A DNA stretch of 64,000 nt from Punica granatum. Its lineage: Eukaryota > Streptophyta > Magnoliopsida > Myrtales > Lythraceae. Each line of letters begins with the position of its first letter. Positions within the stretch are counted from its first letter, which is position 1. The notes under the pieces were generated by a model that worked only from the letters and a program-made list of their open reading frames with translations, made no database searches and was not told the origin of the DNA. A program made the position numbers and the translations under genes. Location of the stretch: contig NC_045130.1 of the NCBI RefSeq assembly GCF_007655135.1, positions 21,271,363-21,335,362 on the forward strand, in the 5' to 3' direction. Below, piece by piece: positions 23,101 through 34,543 of this stretch.

Positions 23101-25004
23101 AGTAAGATGTTACCTAGCCTCGGTGTACGAGGGAAAGAGTCGGGGAAGCGGCCACGAGAGTCGCAAGACTCGGTTTGGGGTCGCGGGTGGGGTGACCTGA
23201 GAGGAGGACAGCCGCGGCAGTCTCAGGAGAATGGCTTGGCACGCGAGCTCCGGGCACGGCACGGTGAAAGGTCGGGCTCGTTGGACTCCTAAGAGGCGGA
23301 TCTAGAGAAGCACGAGCAGACCCGAGCGTGCCAAGGCCTGAATAAACCCGAAAACGTGAGAGGAAACTCGGTAAAAATGGGGAAAACCCGGTTTGAGAGA
23401 AACGGGTGAATGGCGGTTGTGCACGGTTGATCGGCCCTCGGACCGTGACCACCTCTTCACGGGGGAGAGTGAGGGTCGTGAGGAACCCTTTGAACGTGGT
23501 GGCACGACTCTCTGAAGTCGTGGGAAGAAACGGCATGTCGAGAAGCTCGGTATCACGCGGGTGACGTTATCGGGACCCGACTCTCTTCACGGCTGGAACA
23601 CGATGATGGAGGCCTCAAATGGAGAATCTAAGCCCAGAAATGGACTTAGGGGGTGGAAAATATGTAGGCTAGGGAGTTTGGTGATTTTTGGTTTAAGTCG
23701 GGTCGGGTGGTTACCGGAATACCGGGTGGTTTTCCGGCGGTTTTGACCGGTTTCGGCCTTGGCAAGGGGTGGCACGAGCTATGGGAGTGGGCTGAAAGTT
23801 GAGAGGACTTTAGAGAGAAGTTGGCTTGAGAGAGAGTGAGAATGAAGAAGTCATTAGAACTAATGATGCTAGAGGCTTTATAGGGAAGACTAATGGTGTG
23901 ATTAAGTGAAGCTAAGTGTGGTTTAAGGGGGGAAAAGGGGCTGCCGAAAATTAAAGAGAGGTTAGGGAGGGGAAGTGGTCATGTTGAGTGAAGGGGAAGG
24001 CAAAGGGGAGTGATGGGTGTGATGGATGGGTGATGGGAGGTGATAGAGGAAGTGATGGGTGTAAGAGCCAAAAATTCAAATTGTGTGGAGGGGGGAGCTT
24101 TGGAGCCGACGGTGGGAGGGAGGAGCCGACGGCTTGGGGCTGTCAATTCGAGCCGAGGGTTAAGCCGTGGCTTGGGGTTGAGCCGCGGCTTGATGGCTTG
24201 GCTTGGCTAGGCTGTGGGTCCCATTCGGTTGAGGGAAAAGCCGGGAAACGCTTGAAACTTGATTGAACGAGCATCCGGCCTCCGATGTCCAATTAATTTG
24301 AAGATTTGGAATGCTTGAACTACGAGGATTTGAACGAGCCCAATATCGCCATGCGTCGCGTGGACGAACGTTCGGGCGACTCGACGCCTCAAGAGTCGGT
24401 TTTGCCTCGTTTGGACATTCGGAGTGGAGTTTAGTGTCCTTCGACCCCCGATTGACCTTTGTGCATCCTTGCATTTGTTCTGACGATCCTTTTGCCCCGT
24501 GGGGGATCGTTGGCCCGTTGTCCTCGGTCGGGGACCGTTGGCCCTGGAATACCTAGGGACTTCGACCGGGATTTTCTCAGTGTGCCCTGAATGCCTTGAG
24601 GTGCTTGGAGATTATCGTGAGGTACTCAGAGATCGTTGTGGTCTCTGCTTTCCGTGGAAATACCCGAAGGTTCACCGGGAGGCGTTCGTGATCACTGAAA
24701 CGTACTTCGGGAGATCGAGCCGAGTTCCGGAAGGTTGTCTGAAGCTTGTTCCCCGGCCCTGGTGGTCCCTGGGCGCCTGTAGACCCGTTTTGAGGGGCCG
24801 TTTGCTTGTCAGTGGAGCGAACCCCGGGAGCTCTGTCAGAAAAGGCGTCCGTGGGGGATCGGGGTGTCCCGGCTTAAGCAGGATGTCCCGAAAATGCGCT
24901 CGGACGTGTCATTGGTCATTTTGGCACTGGGAGGGATTTTTGGAGCCCCATATTGGGCACCTTTCGGTGCTTCGGTGACTCAGTGATGAATAGTGCCATA
25001 GTGC
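20154..25004 (-). repeat. 5' LTR of Element B (outer end deleted)
   Basis: It matches 3395 to about 8270 almost base for base. The last 200 bp or so of that copy (8270-8470), which would hold the outer TGTCAGCACC terminus, are missing. Sequence passes directly into A's pol near 24994-25008. It also carries the heptaloop hairpins (21125-21168) and the PBS-like decamer (20262-20271). Confidence 0.93.
23877..23882 (-). promoter_or_regulatory. TATA box of Element B 5' LTR
   Basis: TATAAA on the minus strand, followed by a CT-rich stretch. As the 5' LTR box it would drive full-length transcripts of B. Confidence 0.6.
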
Positions 25005-27937
25005 CAGTGGAAAAGAAGAATGGGAAGGTCAGAGTCTGCATCGACTACCGAGGCCTTAACAAGGCCAGTCCTAAGGATAACTTCCCACTGCCCCATATCG
25101 ACGTCTTGGTGGACAATACAGCACGCCACACACAATTCTCCTTCATGGATGGTTTCTCTGGATACAATCAGATTCAGATGGCCGAGGAGGATAAGATCAA
25201 AACGACGTTCATCACGATGTGGGGTACGTTTTGTTACAAGGTCATGCCTTTTGGTCTCAAAAACGCCGGGGCAACCTATCAGCGGGCAATGGTCACTCTA
25301 TTTCATGACATGATGCATAAAGAGATAGAGGTTTACGTCGACGACATGATTGCAAAGTCCAAAGCAGGTGAAGATCATCTTGTCAACCTCAAGCGGCTAT
25401 TCGATCGTCTCAGGAAGTACAAGCTCCGACTCAACCCAACGAAATGCACTTTCAGCGTCAAGTCAGGAAAATTGCTAGGGTTTGTAGTCAGCGAAAAGGG
25501 CATCGAGGTTGATCCGTCAAGGCGATCATAGAACTGCCCCCTCCATCGACAGTGCGCGAAGTAAGGAGTTTCCTAGGACGACTGAATTATATCGCACGTT
25601 TCATTGCAAATTTAACAGACAAGTGCCACCCACTCTTCCGTTTGCTTCGCAAATATGTAGCGGTTGAATGGGATGACGAGTGTCAGAAAGCTTTTGATAC
25701 AGTTGAGGCATACCTAGTTCAGCCGCCGGTGTTGGTTCCACCTTCATCGGATCGTCCTCTCATTCTGTACCTGACAGTACGCCGACAATCCATCGGATGC
25801 ATGTTAGGGCAAAAGGACGATTCCTCTCATGCAGAGCGAGCAATTTATTATTTAAGCAAAAAGTTCACTGAAGGGGAGTCCAACTACCCTGAGATAGAGA
25901 AGATGTGTTGCGCACTCGTTTGGGTCATGCAAAGGCTCCGGCAATACACTCTCTACCATACTGTTCGCCTGTTGTCAAAGACAGATCCTTTGAAGTATCT
26001 ACTCAGCAGTCCGTCCTCCATGAGGAACATAGCAAAATGGCGTTGCCAACTGACGGAGTATGACATCGAATACGTATCACGCACGTCAATGAAGGGCCAA
26101 GCAATTGCATATCATCAAGCGGAGTTTCCGATCGAGGACGACACACCGATCAACCCTGACTTTCCAGATGAAAGGATCCTCCAAGTGAGTGATGAGGAAG
26201 AGACTCTAGGATGGAAGATGTACTTTGACGGTGCAGTCAATTCCACTGGGTCTGGTATCGGGGCGGTGCTGATATCCCCTGAGGGGCGTCATTTCCCTGT
26301 TGCAGCGAAGATTGATTTCCCTTGCACCAACAACATAGCCGAATATGAAGCTTGTATTCTCGGTTTGCAGGCAGCAATCTACCTCAAAGTCAAGGAGTTA
26401 AAAGTGTTTGGCGATTCTATGCTCACAATCTTCCAGACGCTTAAACAATGGAAGATGAAAGATCCAAAGTTGGTGCCATATCATGAGTACCTCGAAGAGT
26501 TGACAGAGAACTTCGAAGATATCTCATTTACGTACACCCCACGCATGAAGAACCAGTTCGCAGATGCACTTGCAACGCTCGCATCCATGGTGAGCATTAC
26601 GAAGGAGAATCTCATAGAACCTCTCGAGTTTGAGATTGCTCAGGGCCCTGCCCATTGCGATGTAATTGATGCTGCTGACGGCAAACCGTGGTACGCAGAC
26701 ATCAAGCACTTGCTGCAAACAGGTCAATTCCCAGCGTTCACCGATCGTCATGACCGGAGGACTCTACCCCGCATTGCGGCACACTTTTTCCTGAGTGGCG
26801 AGACTCTCTACCGCCGTTCATTCGATGCTACACTACTTCGGTGTGTCGACGAGAATGAGGCACAACGCCTCATGGAAGAAGTGCACGAAGGAAATTGCGG
26901 ACCTCATATGAACGGACTCATGCTAGCAAAGAAGCTCATGCGACTCGGGTACTTCTGGTCTACCATGGAGACCGACTGCGTCAAGCATGTCAGACACTGT
27001 CACTTGTGTCAAGTCTACGCGAATAAGATCAGAGCACCACCCAACGAGCTCCATCCAATGGCTGCTCCGTGGCCATTTTCAATGTGGGGCATGGACGTGA
27101 TTGGTCCAGTCAACCCTAAAGCATCCAATGGACATTTGTTCATACTGGTAGCTATCGATTACTTCATCAAGTGGATCGAAGCTATCACCCTTGCGTCAGT
27201 CACTGCAAAGGCCGTGGTTTGCTTCCTCAAATGCGACATCATTGCGCGATACGGGGTCCCTGCGACTCTCATCACCGACAATGCCAAGAACCTGAATAAT
27301 AAGCTCATTGACGAGCTCTGTGCACAGTTCAGAATCCAACATCGTAATTCCTCTCCATATCGTCCACAAATGAATGGTGCGGTAGAGGCAGCGAATAAGA
27401 ATATAAAGAAAATCATCGAAAAAAATGACGGTGAATTACAAGGACTGGCATGACATGCTCCCGTTCGCACTCTTGGCATATCGAACTTCTATCCGCTCAT
27501 CTACCGGGGCAACCCCGTATTCTTTGGTCTACGGTATGGAAGCGGTTCTTCCAATCGAAGTGGAGATTACCTCCATGAGGGTTCTTGCCGAGTCCAAACT
27601 CGAGGAAGCAGAATGGGCGAAGCAACGCTATGAACAGCTTAATCTCATTGATGAGAAGCGGCTAACTGCACTTTGCCACGGTCAGTGCTATCAGCAAAGA
27701 ATGGCTCGAACATTCAACAAAAAAGTTCGTCCTCGCGAGTTCAGCCCCGGCGACCTTATCTTGCGAAAAGTTTTACACATCGCCCCAAATTCCAGGGGCA
27801 AGTTCGCTTACAAGTACGACGGTCCATTCATCGTTAAAGAAGTCTTTAACGGAGGGGCAATCATTCTCAACGATATGGACGGAAACGAGAACGCTCTTCC
27901 GGTCAATGCTGATGCTCTTAAGAAATACTATCCGTGA
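24994..27937 (+). pseudogene. pol: Pol of Element A, continued: RT, two RNases H, integrase (broken)
   Basis: Homology to B's pol resumes at the IVPVEKK motif. RT has YVDD at 25334-25345. A 7-bp deletion relative to B near 25514 shifts the frame, which is then open to 27453. That part covers the rest of RT, the decayed RNase H, the second RNase H (FDGA near 26224) and the integrase zinc finger and core. One extra A in a run at 27419-27425 shifts the frame again, and the last part ends at the TGA at 27935-27937. All expected integrase acidic residues are visible. The open frame reaching back to 24953 is a chimera whose first codons are LTR sequence. Missing relative to B: about 35 codons before IVPVEKK. 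Confidence 0.92.
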
Positions 27938-28104
27938 TGGTGTTTCTCTTATCCCACTGCGGGTGTTTTCTCAAATGCACATTACATTTTACCTTTCTTC
28001 GCATGTACAATTCCCAACACTGTTAATTTCCCTAACTCATGTACTCCCATCTTCTGCTCTTTCCCTTTTCTTTGAATTTTTCCTGAGAGAAAAAGAATGG
28101 ATTT

Positions 28105-28397
28105 CCCGCTAGGTTGAAAACCTCTTTGAGGCTGCCTAGGCAAAAATTAGGGAATGAGAGGCACGGTTTAAAATCCCGCAAAGAGGAACTGTGGCAAAAG
28201 GAGAGCATGAAACAAAATCCTTGCTAGGCTGAAAACCCGAAAAGGGCGGTCTAGGCAAAAGTTAGAGGAATCGAGAGGTGCGATCAGACCCAATAAGGGT
28301 AATCGTAGCAAAAGGTGAGATCTAAATGAGAGAAATGTCAAACAAAATACCCCGTTAGGTCGTCACGCTTCTTGCGACCTAGGCAAAAATTAGGGGA
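28105..28397 (+). other. Three-module hairpin region after pol (Element A)
   Basis: Modules start near 28108, 28223 and 28353, each running from a CTAGG/TTAGG-type sequence to CCTAGGCAAAA or CTAGGCAAAA. The third has TAGGTCG facing CGACCTA, a perfect 7-bp stem. Order and pairing match B's 10204-10493 region. Confidence 0.65.
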
Positions 28398-29060
28398 TCT
28401 TCGGCAGCTCAACCACGAAATGACAGCTACATTCAACGTGCAGCGGCAACAAATAATGGTTTGACAGTCTTCGATGCAAGCAAACTCTCTTTTACTCTCA
28501 GAGCATGAGACACGTTTCGACATACAGTCGAATCTTTGTATCCTTGATTAGGAGGATCCCAAAGAATCCCCCTATACCCTTATGCAAATTCTACAGGTCA
28601 TGCCTGTTCTGTAAAAAGCATTTCTTGTCAAATCACAAATCTAGCGGGATACGACCACCCCTTTAAATGGTCATCAAGTTCAAATCCCCAAAGCATTATT
28701 ATTCAGACTTCTTTCCACATCTTCATTATGGCTGTAGAGTAGAACTGACAACTACTGTTAGCTCCCATGGTTCTATATGCAGGAACAAAGATGTGAACCT
28801 CGGAAGAAGTCTTTCTTTGATGAATGCATGTCTGCCTTATGCCAAAGACCACAGCCAAAATCCAAGGAGAAGTCTTCAGGATAATACTCCATGCATTCAA
28901 TCGCATCACAATCAGTTGGCAAACAATGAAACATTCTGCCACTACATCGATTGCAACACGGACAAGCTTAGTGATGGAGGAAGCACAATGATTCCTTCCA
29001 CACCTCACGCAACTCCCCAGCGTTTGCATTTACTTTTTGCAATGCATCCCATGCAACTTT

Positions 29061-29492
29061 TCTTTTCTGCATTTCGGGTACGTCCGGACTACTTTTCTGC
29101 ATTTCGGGTACGTCCCGACTACTTTTTTGCACTTCGGGTACGTCCCGACTACTTTTCGGCACTTCGGGTACGTCCCGACTACTTTTCGGCACTCCGGGTA
29201 CGTCCCGACTACTTTTCTGCACTCCGGGTACGTCCCGACTACTTTTCTGCACTCCGGGTACGTCCCGACTACTTTTCTGCACCTCGGGTACGTCCCGACT
29301 ACTTTTCTGCACCTCGGGTACGTCCCGACTACTTTTCTGCATTTCGGGTACGTCCCGACTACTTTTCTGCACTTCGGGTACGTCCCGACTACTTTTCTGC
29401 ATTTCGGGTACGTCCCGACTACTTTTCTGCACTTCGGGTACATCCTGACTACTTTTCTGAATTTCGGGTACGTCCCGACTACTTTTCTGCAC
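29061..29492 (+). repeat. 30-bp satellite in 3' UTR of Element A, about 14 copies
   Basis: The period is exactly 30 bp. The core TTCGGGTACGTCCCGACT contains the hairpin CGGG-TACGT-CCCG, followed by ACTTTTCTGCA. Copies differ at only a few positions. Confidence 0.95.
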
Positions 29493-29801
29493 CATGCAAA
29501 CCGCCGGGCAAAACACCCCGCACCTTGCAAACCCGCCGGGCAACACGCCCCGTACCCCGCAAGTTCATTGGGTAGGCGCCTTTGAACCGTGTTGTTCATT
29601 CGGTATGCGCCCCGTGCATATTGCAAACCCTTCGGGTACGTCCCGACCATGCAAACCGCCGAGCAAAACACCCCGCACCTTGCAAACCCGCCGGGCAACA
29701 CGCCCCGCACCCCGCAAGTTCATTGGGTAGGCGCCTTTGAACCGTGTTGTTCATTCGGTATGCGCCCCGTGCATATTGCAAACCCTTCGGGTACGTCCCG
29801 A
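29492..29801 (+). repeat. 155-bp tandem duplication within the satellite region
   Basis: Two copies at an offset of 155 bp, nearly identical. Each begins with CCATGCAAACCGCC and ends in one 30-bp satellite unit, giving a higher-order repeat that embeds satellite monomers. Confidence 0.85.
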
Positions 29802-29903
29802 CTACTTTTCTGCACTTCGGGTACGTCCCGACTACTTTTCTGCACTTCGGGTACGTCCCGACTACTTTTCTGCACTTCGGGTACGTCCCGACTACTTTTC
29901 TGT
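29785..29903 (+). repeat. Second block of the 30-bp satellite, 4 copies
   Basis: Same unit as 29061-29492, resuming after the 155-bp duplication and ending at ACTTTTCTGTTTAGG. Confidence 0.9.
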
Positions 29904-30080
29904 TTAGGGGTCCATCCCCTCAGGTTCATCCTGACTTTTACATTTCTGCATCAGGTATAACATCCCCACATATCCAAAGTAAGAGGGAGAAGACTGTTAT
30001 CGGAAGTTCCATATCAACATTGCTATCAAATTGGGGCACTTCTGAAGTCTTTGGCTGCATCCTCTACTCGAGCATGCAGT

Positions 30081-30095
30081 CAAAGAGGGGCAAGC
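30081..30095 (+). other. Polypurine tract of Element A
   Basis: CAAAGAGGGGCAAGC directly precedes the LTR start TGTCAG, as in B and C. Confidence 0.85.
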
Positions 30096-31693
30096 TGTCA
30101 GCACCCTATTTTGGCTCACCTTTCCCAAACGACGATATCAGCAATGATCCAAGCCACAACCTGAGCAGAATATAGAAAAACGACTTAATAGAGTAGAAAA
30201 TCACTATTCATCCTCAAGTCGGCAAAATCGGGCAAATGACACATGCATTGGACAGGTCCAGGGGTCATCAAGGAGCAACAGAGTGACTAGAGAGCTCAGC
30301 AATATCCAAAACCGGCATTTTCAGTATATCACACAGACAGTTCTATTTTCCGATAGTTCGCTCAATCATCGGAAGATAGACAATATTGGACTCCAAAAAT
30401 CCACTCCAATGCCAAACAGATGAAAAGTGTCCCCAAAGGCATTTTGCAAATCATCTGCTCTATACAAAACAACTTTCTGTATACAGACAACTTTTCAGTG
30501 GAAGTCCAAAAATGCCAGTTTCTTGGAGAAAAGTTAATTCCAAATATTAGATGTGGCCATGCCCCTCAATCATATAGAGCACGAGCAGTGCTTCATATTG
30601 TCTTTTAGAAGCCATACAGACACTCTGAATGACTTCCGAACGACAAAACGGGCATACCCTTCTTCGGAAGAGCGTAACCGGAGACTGGTTTGATGGAATT
30701 ACGGCAAACGAAGTTCACACTACATTGCCCTGAAAACTCCAGCGGACATTCGCAATTGGGCAAAACAGATAGCAAAACCTTTCACAGTTTCCCGAGTAAC
30801 CTCCGAGAAGCACAAAAGGCCATTTTCAGTGAAAATCCATATCCGGAGGTCCTCTTTGGGGAAACTTGACGCCGGATGCTTACCTTACACAATGCTAGCC
30901 TTCTCAAGGCTCAATGTGGAATCATCGGAATGAATCACACAACTCATCTAGACCCCTCGAGCAGTGCTTTAAGGGTCTCAGATGCACTTTTCATATCCTT
31001 AGAGGCCTAATCTCAGCAAACAGAGATCGCAGTAATCTCCGGATCGCCCAAGAAACTCAGAAAGCAATCTGAGAAATCCAGTTTCGGCCTCCTAGGATAT
31101 CTCCGGCTCCATATTTACATTTACTGGCTTAAGGGACAAGTGCCCACGTCATTTGACAATTTATGTCAAAATGACCGACGTGGGATGCAGATACAAGATA
31201 TGCTGTCAGAAGTGGGTAACCTCGCTCTGAATGCATAAAAGGAGCAAAACCGGCTTCCAAGCCTCATACAGACATTTGGCAATTTCTCACGGAAAATGCC
31301 AATATCGGACTCATTAAATCCATTTCCTCGCGTATATCGATAATTCGACGTTCAATTCAAACCACGAACTTCGAATGCGCGATCAATTGAGATCCGAGCT
31401 TTTTCCCGGTTTCTCCTCTTCGGTCGTGGGACCCACGGGCTACTCAAGATGAGTCACCCTTTACTCTAGAAGCTTCTTCTTCTTCTTCAATTCAAGAAGC
31501 CAACTTGCCCTCTCTTAGCCAAAATATCTTGGAGAGATTGAAGACAACACTCAACTTCTCATCAACGCTCATCAATGCTCATCAATGTCTTATCTCTTCT
31601 TCATTAATGCAATGGAAGAGGATGAGGCTTGATATTTTCTAAGCATGGGGGTTAAGAGCACTTGCTTTTGCTAATTGTGTCATTAGCTTTGTC

Positions 31694-31700
31694 TATAAAT
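31694..31700 (+). promoter_or_regulatory. TATA box of Element A 3' LTR
   Basis: TATAAAT, followed about 35 bp later by a CT-rich stretch (CTCCTCTTACACACTCTCTCC). In a 3' LTR it could drive readout transcription into Element C/D. Confidence 0.6.
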
Positions 31701-33820
31701 GGCCCAAAAGTGATTAAGATAATCACTTCTCCTCTTACACACTCTCTCCAACCTTTCTCCTTCAAGAAATCCTCTCAAACGCCATAGCCAAGAACACTCA
31801 AGAACCAGAAAATTTCAGCACTTAGAAGGGAGAGAAAAGAGAACCGAAAAGATCCAAAGAGAGCCTTGAGTTCTTAAGTCGGAAGCCGATGTTCATCATC
31901 CCGACTTAAGCTCAAAAATTCTCAAACTTCATATCCCACTCATTTTGGACCCATGGAGTTCATTGGTGAAGTTGGTTTTTCCATTTGAAGTCTTTAAATT
32001 ATTGTTTCAGGTCAAATAGTGCATTTCGGGTGAAATCGGTACTCTCGGGTGAATAGTGACCCGCCAGCGCCAGCCGCGCTCACCGCTCGCACGCCTGCAC
32101 GTCCGTGCACCTGCCCGCGCCCCGCGTACCTCGCGCGCCTCCCGTGCATTCCAGCCGCACTTCCCGTGCACCTAGCTCCCCGAACGTGCATCCCTTGCAC
32201 CCAAACACTCTTCCAAGCGTTCAACCGAGTCACCCGACTCTCGAACACTTCCCCGACTCTTTCCTCGTATCCCGAGGCTAGGTAAATCACTCTTGACTTA
32301 GAGGAGTTAGGGCTCTTTACATTATTTGCACTATGGAATATTATGGTATTTTATGCATACTTAACTTGCAAGACTTAATTTTTATACACTTTTATGTTAT
32401 GTTATGCATGTTTACCACCTTATAACTTGCTAGCATGTCGGAAAAAGGTTTGGATTGTCGTTTGGAAGACCATCCCGACCCGTAAATGGCGAGCAAGCTC
32501 ACGGCCAAGTCTCTAAATGGGATGGTCGAGTCTTAAGTTGCTCTTTTCGGGTTAAGATTGGTCTCCTTAGCCCGATCCAAGTTAGTTTCCGAGTTTATTT
32601 TGTTGTTCTTGCATGCATGAAGCCGGTATTATTTTATCGATTCCTTAAATAACATGTTTGTGAATGTTTGCATGTTTAAATGAGTTAATCAAATCATGGT
32701 AATACCGGCTTTTGTCGAAAACGTGTTTTTTTCATCATGTTTGATGTTTGAGCATGCGAAAAATGATTAAACCAAGACAAGGAAATTATTTGTGATTTGA
32801 ATCGAGCCATGAGAGTATTCGGCCATCTTTGACAAGGTCAAGCCGAGGACTTCTTGGCCTTTTTGGATCAAGAATGATTTGCTTATTTCGAGTTTAATTC
32901 ATTTCTCGAATTGTATGAAATTGTAATTTCGATATTTCCACTATTCCCATGTTAAAACATCGTTTACATGTCTTTTCAAAACAAAGCATGCATGGATTCG
33001 GGTATCGTTGACTCATTCGATTCCATTCGGTTACGAGGGTAGTTTCGGTCATTGGACCAAATATCCTCGATCCTTACGGATTCGTGTTGGTCGTCGAATC
33101 ACGAATCGTTTTCACAATTAAAGTATTTGGCAATAACCTTAAGCATTAATTCCACGAACGGGTTAATCGGGACGTTCACATGGTTAATTCATTCAATTTA
33201 AACAGCTTTGCACGAATTGGACATTAATTTGTAACTCGCGTCGACGAATTACAAAACGGTGTTAATGCCCTTTTCAAAACCCTCACACTTTCAAATCCTT
33301 ATTATATTGTTCTCCTTTTCTGAAAACAAAATTTTCAAATCAAGGGCAAGAACATCATTTCGTGATTCGCCGACATCCTAGCGCAGTTTAAGATGTCAGT
33401 TGGGTATTCTGTATCAAAATACAATTATCGGACTAATCATTTCACTCGACTTAACCAAATCCTAGAAAATGGATAGGCGGAACTCTAGGTTCCAAATCTA
33501 GAGTCAAAATAAAAGTTTGGATCAATTCAGTGGTAATTCAGTGTCACAACACCGAATCACTATAAAAGCAATCCACATACATGATATTCGATTTTCTAAT
33601 CCAAATTTCCAACAAAAGCAGAATACTAAAACATTGGCACGTGTTTGATTGCTTAGCATATGGCATTTACTTGCAAAAACACTTTTGGATTAATAAACTT
33701 GTTAATCCACGTACATTCGGTAAATACAAAACACCTTGTCTGTTATTAACATGTTGCGTGTTATCTTTCCGCACTTGTTTGCCATGCGGGTCGAGCTTGA
33801 TCCCTAGGCTAAATAATATT

Positions 33821-33891
33821 AGGGTTCAACACCCTAATCATCGAGCACAGGGTTCAACGCCCTAATCAACACTCACAGGGTCCAACGCCCT
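33821..33891 (+). repeat. Three 28-bp-spaced heptaloop hairpins in A-type LTR
   Basis: Starts at 33821, 33849 and 33877, exactly 28 bp apart. Each has AGGG and CCCT arms around TTCAACA, TTCAACG or TCCAACG. The first two contain GGTTCAACRCC, which fits the Pol III B-box/T-arm consensus GGTTCRANNCC. Equivalents occur in all LTRs of the window. Confidence 0.7.
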
Positions 33892-34533
33892 ATTCAGTGA
33901 GAGCGTCCATTGAATTTCAGTTCTTCGGTCTTTTTCCCTAAACTCACGGTGAGTTAGAGTAGAATAATAACCGAACGCGAGTAGACTGGAATTCGGCCAT
34001 TTGTAATTTGTATTTATTGTTTTCGAGAGCATTGTAAGGACTTTTATTTTGTACATTTTGTTCTGTAAGAATTCCAGTCGGTGAGCGAACGGTCCGAGAG
34101 TCGAATTAATCGAATCGGTTTAATGCTTGCCCAAAGGAAAGTAAGCCCAAGAACTCGCGGTTTTGGTTAACGCAGGGATTCAACCTCCATGGTTAGATGA
34201 ACTGTAACGCAAGATTATGAACCAACTCCCTGACATAAGGTTTTAATTCTCTCTCGGCTTCTCAACCGACCTCGTTTAGTTCACCGAATTTTCGGTGTCA
34301 AAACGTGCGAGCCGAGTGCAGCTTAATTCATGCGGTAAATCATAAAACATGCAAGCCTAGCAAACCAGAGTACCGAAAGGGCGTGCGGGATATAGGCCCG
34401 CACGTAACATGAACCCCCGAACACGGATTTTCCGGTTCCGCACAGACCAATGCCTTAACAACAACTAGGTGTTCCATACCCCTAGACCCGGGTAACTTAT
34501 CCGCCCTCGACCTTCGGGTCGTAAAATGATAAG

Positions 34534-34543
34534 TGGCGACTCC
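34534..34543 (+). other. PBS-like decamer inside LTR (Element A)
   Basis: TGGCGACTCC followed by TTCTC, about 114 bp before the LTR end. Confidence 0.6.

Larger units (their letters stand above)
3395..25004 (-). mobile_element. Element B: near-complete Ogre/Tat-type retrotransposon, about 21.6 kb, nested in Element A
   Basis: Read on the minus strand the order is 5' LTR (25004-20154, outer end deleted), PBS (20150-20133), leader, ORF1 (19545-18242), gag-pro (17925-14275), candidate intron, pol (14064-10623), 3' UTR with satellite, polypurine tract and 3' LTR (8470-3395). The two LTRs differ at only about 1 % of positions by eye, mostly transitions, so the insertion is recent. Pol is fully open, while gag-pro and ORF1 carry frameshifts. 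The left target duplication would be CTTAC (3390-3394); the right copy was lost with the LTR end. Confidence 0.93.
27938..30080 (+). other. 3' UTR of Element A
   Basis: It lies between the pol stop and the polypurine tract. It contains the three-module hairpin region, a stretch homologous to B's 3' UTR (28400 to about 28600), a little-recognised stretch (28600-29060) and the 30-bp satellite. The long frames here (28667-29575 and its antisense) arise because the 30-bp repeat is a multiple of three without stops. I see no gene. Confidence 0.8.

Noticed and set aside
3390..25012. A target-site duplication for Element B
   Set aside because: CTTAC on the left has no partner; the right LTR end is deleted.
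28667..29575. A 302-residue repetitive open frame and long antisense frames in the same place
   Set aside because: They exist because the 30-bp satellite is a multiple of three and has no stops in several frames. No protein family resemblance and no start context.
33821..33891. A Pol III gene (tRNA or SINE) because of the B-box matches
   Set aside because: No A box, no tRNA fold and no terminator were seen; the boxes are evenly repeated LTR features. Kept only as a finding.
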